A stretch of DNA of 34,396 nt from an uncultured Sutterella sp. (lineage in GTDB: Bacteria; Pseudomonadota; Gammaproteobacteria; Burkholderiales; Burkholderiaceae_F), in NCBI GenBank assembly GCA_937943605.1, contig CALEAW010000022.1, positions 1 through 34,396 of the forward strand. Direction: 5' to 3'. Made by a program: the position numbers and the translations under genes. This document shows positions 31,448-34,396 of the stretch, one piece after another (the stretch's first letter is position 1; the number at the start of each line of letters is the position of its first letter). A model generated the notes under the pieces. It was given only the letters and a program-made list of their open reading frames with translations, was not told where the DNA came from and searched no databases.

Positions 31448-32761
31448 TTAGTGAGCAAAGAGACCGTCTTCGGTCGGACGCAACACTTCAACACCGCCCA
31501 TGTACGGACGGAGTGCTTCGGGCACCGTCACGGAACCATCAGCGTTCTGATAGTTTTCAAGCACGGCTACCAACGTACGACCCACAGCGAGACCGGAACC
31601 ATTCAAGGTATGGACATACTGCGTCTTGCCATTTTCGTCCTTAAAGCGAGCACCCATACGGCGAGCCTGGAAAGCTTCGCAGTTAGAGCAGGACGAAATT
31701 TCACGATAGGTATTCTGAGCTGGCAACCAGACTTCAAGGTCATAGGTCTTCGTAGCACCAAAGCCCATATCACCCGTCGACAAAGCAACAACGCGATAGG
31801 GGAGACCCAACTTCTGAAGAATACCTTCAGCATTACGCGTCATTTCTTCGAGATCGTCATAAGAATGTTCTGGACGAACAATGCGAACCATTTCAACCTT
31901 ATCGAACTGGTGCTGACGAATCATACCGCGGGTATCACGACCATAAGCCCCAGCTTCAGAACGGAAACACGGCGTATGAGCGGTCACCTTAAGAGGCAGA
32001 TCCTTGTAGCTCATCATCATGCCAGCGACCTGATTCGTAAGGGTCACTTCAGCGGTCGGAACAAGATACATCTGTTCCTGATCGCCATAAGCACCGCCCT
32101 TCTTAGCGGCAAAAAGATCTTCTTCGAACTTAGGCAACTGCCCAGTACCCTGCATCGTGGAAGCAGACACAATATACGGGGTATAGCATTCGATATAGCC
32201 ATTTTCACGCGTGTGCGTGTCAAGCATGAACTGAGCCAAAGCACGGTGCAAACGACAGATCTGACCACGCATAAAAGCAAAGCGGCTACCCGATTCCTTA
32301 GCGGCCGTATCAAAGTCGAGGCCAAGCGGGCTACCCACGTCCACATGATCCTTGACTTCGAAATCAAACTGACGCGGCGTACCCCAGCGACGAACTTCAA
32401 CATTTTCCGTTTCGTCCTTACCCACAGGCACGCTTTCGTGCGGGAGGTTCGGGATACGGAGCATCATATCGTTCAAACGCGTACGGATATCTTCAAGTTC
32501 AGCTTCAAGCTTAGAAAGTTCTTCAGGAATCTGAGCAGCTTCAGCCATCAAAGCAGAAGCGTCTTCACCATTCTTCTTAGCCATGCCGATCTGACGGGAA
32601 AGCGTATTGCGCTTTTGCTGCAGATCTTCGGTCTTGGTCTGCACGGTCTTACGAGCAGCTTCAAGTTCGTTGAATTCTTGTTCTGGGAAAGTAAAGTTGC
32701 GCGTAGCAAGACGGGCAACCACTTCAGGGAGCTGCTTACGCAGCATCGTCAGGTCGAGCAT
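31448..32761 (-). CDS. serS: Seryl-tRNA synthetase
   Basis: Class II aminoacyl-tRNA synthetase charging tRNA-Ser and tRNA-Sec. The 437-aa protein starts with a long antiparallel coiled coil (about 25-105) that recognises the long variable arm. The catalytic core shows VPTAEVTLTN, motif 2 CFRSEAGAYGRDTRGMIRQHQFDKVE (in part), EISSCSNCEAFQARR and motif 3 GSGLAVGRTLVAVLEN. ATG at 32761 has AAAGGTAA upstream; the longer frame adds nine non-family residues. Its neighbour downstream is a serine tRNA gene. Confidence 0.98.
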   Translation of the reverse strand: MLDLTMLRKQLPEVVARLATRNFTFPEQEFNELEAARKTVQTKTEDLQQKRNTLSRQIGMAKKNGEDASALMAEAAQIPEELSKLEAELEDIRTRLNDMMLRIPNLPHESVPVGKDETENVEVRRWGTPRQFDFEVKDHVDVGSPLGLDFDTAAKESGSRFAFMRGQICRLHRALAQFMLDTHTRENGYIECYTPYIVSASTMQGTGQLPKFEEDLFAAKKGGAYGDQEQMYLVPTAEVTLTNQVAGMMMSYKDLPLKVTAHTPCFRSEAGAYGRDTRGMIRQHQFDKVEMVRIVRPEHSYDDLEEMTRNAEGILQKLGLPYRVVALSTGDMGFGATKTYDLEVWLPAQNTYREISSCSNCEAFQARRMGARFKDENGKTQYVHTLNGSGLAVGRTLVAVLENYQNADGSVTVPEALRPYMGGVEVLRPTEDGLFAH

Positions 32762-32780
32762 TATGATTACCTTTAAAGTT

Positions 32781-32798
32781 GCTGACATAAAAGTCAGC
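32781..32798 (-). other. Hairpin in the serS leader
   Basis: A perfect 6-bp stem (GCTGAC / GTCAGC) with a 6-base loop lies just before the serS ribosome site. The rarA-serS spacer (32762-32855) also has GGCAA/TTGCC and CCTTTT/AAAAGG stems (32826-32855) that overlap and exclude each other. A short T-run follows the first, so it may be a weak rarA terminator. Confidence 0.4.
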
Positions 32799-32855
32799 AG
32801 TCAGAAGTCGATCTTTTAATTTTCCCCTTTTATCGGAGAAAAGGCAAATATTGCC

Positions 32856-34265
32856 TCAAATTCCTTGCCCACGACGTCGTGCCTTACCTTGGCGACGCGC
32901 TTCTTCATTTAAGGCTTCAAGGCGAGCGAGTTTTTCAGAGATCTTAATTTCAAGACCTCGATCAACAGGCTTATACCATTTCATACCTTCTAAGCCCTCA
33001 GGCAAATACACCTCACCCGCAGCAAAGGCGCCAGGTTCATCATGAGCATATCGATAGCCATCCTTATAACCAAGATCCTTCATGAGTTTGGTAGGCGCGT
33101 TACGAAGATATAAAGGTACCGGACGACTACGATCCGTTTTGACAAACGCTCGCACCGCGTTGTAGGCGTTATAGACCGCATTACTCTTAGGTGCACAAGC
33201 TAGATAAACTACCGCCTGCGCAATCGCGAGCTCACCTTCGGGCGACCCTAGACGCTCGTATATCTCAGCCGCTTCAACCGCTAATTGTGTGGCACGCGGA
33301 TCAGCTAAAGAGATATCTTCAATAGCCATACGCACCACGCGTCGCGCAATGTAACGAGGGTCACATCCCCCGTCAAGCATACGACACATCCAATACAAGG
33401 CTGCATCAGGATCAGACCCACGCACAGACTTATGCATAGCACTAATCTGATCGTAGAAATTGTCACCGCCTTTATCGAAACGACGAAGAGTAGCTGGCAG
33501 TGTCTTACGCAAAAACGCAGCGTCGACCTCAGTCATATGACGTTCCATCGCCATCGTACAGGCGACGTCAACCGCATTCAGTAAGCGACGAGCATCCCCA
33601 TCAGCGAGCTCAACCATGACCCCTTTCGCGTCATCTGTCACCGTTAAGTCAGGGAATTCTTTTTTTAGAGTGCGCTCAAGTAAAAAAGTCGCCTCATCGG
33701 ATTTAAGACTCTGTAATTGGTACACCGTTGACCGACTCAACAAAGCCGAATTCACTTCGAAGCTTGGATTTTCGGTCGTTGCCCCAACAAAAATAAAGAG
33801 CCCAGACTCGACATGAGGCAAAAAGGCATCCTGCTGACTTTTGCTAAACCGATGCACCTCATCGACAAAGAGTAAGGTCGGACGCCCAGTAAGTCGCATC
33901 GTTTCTTTTGCAGCATCGACGGCATCACGAATATCTTTGACGCCCCCCAAAACAGCTGATATCGAGATGAACGGTAGACCGAAAGCAGAGGCCATCAACC
34001 TAGCCAGCGTCGTTTTACCAACGCCAGGCGGCCCCCAAAGAATCATCGAATGTGGACGGTGTTGCTCAAAAGCAGTCCGTAAGGGAGCACCAGTCCCTAA
34101 GAGATGCGTTTGCCCAACGACCTCATCTAATGTTTGAGGACGCATGCGTTCAGCCAATGGACGAAGCATAGGCTGAGACTCTGGTATCGCCGTCGTAGAC
34201 GGTTTGGCTTTTGAAGGTGTTGTTGGCGGAAGTAGATCGTCGCCAAAAAGATCGCTTGTACTCAT
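32856..34265 (-). CDS. rarA: Replication-associated recombination protein A (MgsA/RarA)
   Basis: AAA+ ATPase related to clamp loaders that acts at stalled replication forks. The 469-aa protein has PLAERMRPQTLDEVVGQTHLLG, Walker A LWGPPGVGKTTLAR, Walker B LLFVDEVHRFSKSQQDAFLP, sensor 1 FVGATTENPSFEVN, and the tetramerisation and C-terminal domains (FYDQISAMHKSVRGSDPDAALYW, KDGYRYAHDEPG). The N-terminus starts MSTSDLFGDDLLPP, which has a possible clamp- or SSB-contact look (DLFG). ATG at 34265 has only a weak ribosome site; the longer frame adds 17 residues. Confidence 0.96.
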   Translation of the reverse strand: MSTSDLFGDDLLPPTTPSKAKPSTTAIPESQPMLRPLAERMRPQTLDEVVGQTHLLGTGAPLRTAFEQHRPHSMILWGPPGVGKTTLARLMASAFGLPFISISAVLGGVKDIRDAVDAAKETMRLTGRPTLLFVDEVHRFSKSQQDAFLPHVESGLFIFVGATTENPSFEVNSALLSRSTVYQLQSLKSDEATFLLERTLKKEFPDLTVTDDAKGVMVELADGDARRLLNAVDVACTMAMERHMTEVDAAFLRKTLPATLRRFDKGGDNFYDQISAMHKSVRGSDPDAALYWMCRMLDGGCDPRYIARRVVRMAIEDISLADPRATQLAVEAAEIYERLGSPEGELAIAQAVVYLACAPKSNAVYNAYNAVRAFVKTDRSRPVPLYLRNAPTKLMKDLGYKDGYRYAHDEPGAFAAGEVYLPEGLEGMKWYKPVDRGLEIKISEKLARLEALNEEARRQGKARRRGQGI

Positions 34266-34330
34266 GCGGAGTACTCTAGCAAAAATTGAAAAAGAAGGTA
34301 TGGTTCGAGTGTACACAAACCAAGAATAGC

Positions 34331-34366
34331 AAAAACCCCCAGCTTCTTTCGAAACCAGGGGTTTTT
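34331..34366 (-). terminator. Terminator of the rRNA operon
   Basis: Minus strand: stem AAAAACCCC / GGGGTTTTT with an inner CTGG..CCAG-like part and a loop with TTTCGAAAG, ending in a T-run. It lies 9 nt after the 5S end. Confidence 0.85.
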
Positions 34367-34374
34367 AATTTGTG

Positions 34375-34396
34375 AGCCTGACGATGTCCTACTTTC
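34375..34396 (-). rRNA. rrf: 5S rRNA, 3' end only (runs off the window)
   Basis: The last 22 bases, read on the minus strand, are GAAAGTAGGACATCGTCAGG plus CT. This is the 3' strand of betaproteobacterial 5S rRNA, which usually reads GAAAGTAGGTCATCGTCAGGCT. One base differs from the sequence I remember. A terminator follows. The rest of the operon is outside the window. Confidence 0.85.

Noticed and set aside
1..34396. CRISPR arrays, insertion sequences, prophage or integration sites
   Set aside because: No regularly spaced repeats, transposase or integrase frames, or target-site duplications were seen. The men cassette has no visible mobile-element remains at its edges.

Overview
The window looks like a chromosomal segment of a gut-type betaproteobacterium of the order Burkholderiales. 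My best guess is the Sutterella/Parasutterella group. The basis is the protein families, the classic rimP-nusA-infB-rbfA-truB order, betaproteobacterial 5S rRNA bases at the right edge, and a menaquinone gene set. The taxon is an inference. No transposase, integrase, phage gene or CRISPR array is visible. Nearly all genes are housekeeping.

Layout. 1-6284 (all minus): a DUF2199-like protein, the clpS-clpA protease adaptor and unfoldase, Fe superoxide dismutase, and xseA. 6285-7055: a long gene-poor, AT-rich stretch with a dense cluster of DnaA boxes, lying between divergent gene blocks. 7056-13992 (plus): lpxK, a menF-menD-menC cassette, then ycaR-kdsB-adk. The men cassette sits inside what is usually an uninterrupted lpxK-ycaR-kdsB run, and its proteins look Bacteroidota-like. 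14050-14330: a Fur-box-like promoter followed by about 170 nt of structured, apparently noncoding sequence ending in a strong terminator. 14328-18880 (plus): a GlcD/D-lactate-dehydrogenase-type FAD oxidase, a methyltransferase-HNH nuclease fusion, and an unknown Tat-type lipoprotein. 18935-34265 (all minus): dusA, then (in transcription order) rimP-nusA-infB-rbfA-truB-typA-ychJ, an isolated noncoding RNA candidate of about 225 nt, scpB-rluB, tRNA-Ser(CGA), serS and rarA. The last bases (34375-34396) are the 3' end of a minus-strand 5S rRNA gene, so an rRNA operon lies just to the right.

How the parts work together. The lpxK and kdsB products make lipid A and the Kdo donor of LPS. The men genes feed the quinone pool for anaerobic respiration. 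The FAD oxidase could deliver electrons to such a pool. The right half is the translation and RNA-modification core: initiation factor 2, ribosome maturation factors, pseudouridine and dihydrouridine synthases, seryl-tRNA synthetase next to a serine tRNA.

The most interesting items are: (1) the Fur-box/terminator unit at about 14.1-14.28 kb, a candidate iron-responsive small RNA or leader whose hairpin loop is complementary to the ribosome-binding site of the next gene and, more weakly, to that of sodB; (2) the 225-nt RNA gene at 28.9-29.1 kb with a near-consensus promoter; (3) the methyltransferase-HNH fusion; (4) a ClpA whose first AAA+ domain lacks the Walker B glutamate; (5) the DnaA-box cluster, a candidate replication origin or DnaA-binding locus; (6) the transferred-looking men cassette. 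All of these come from reading the sequence alone. No alignment or folding program was run.
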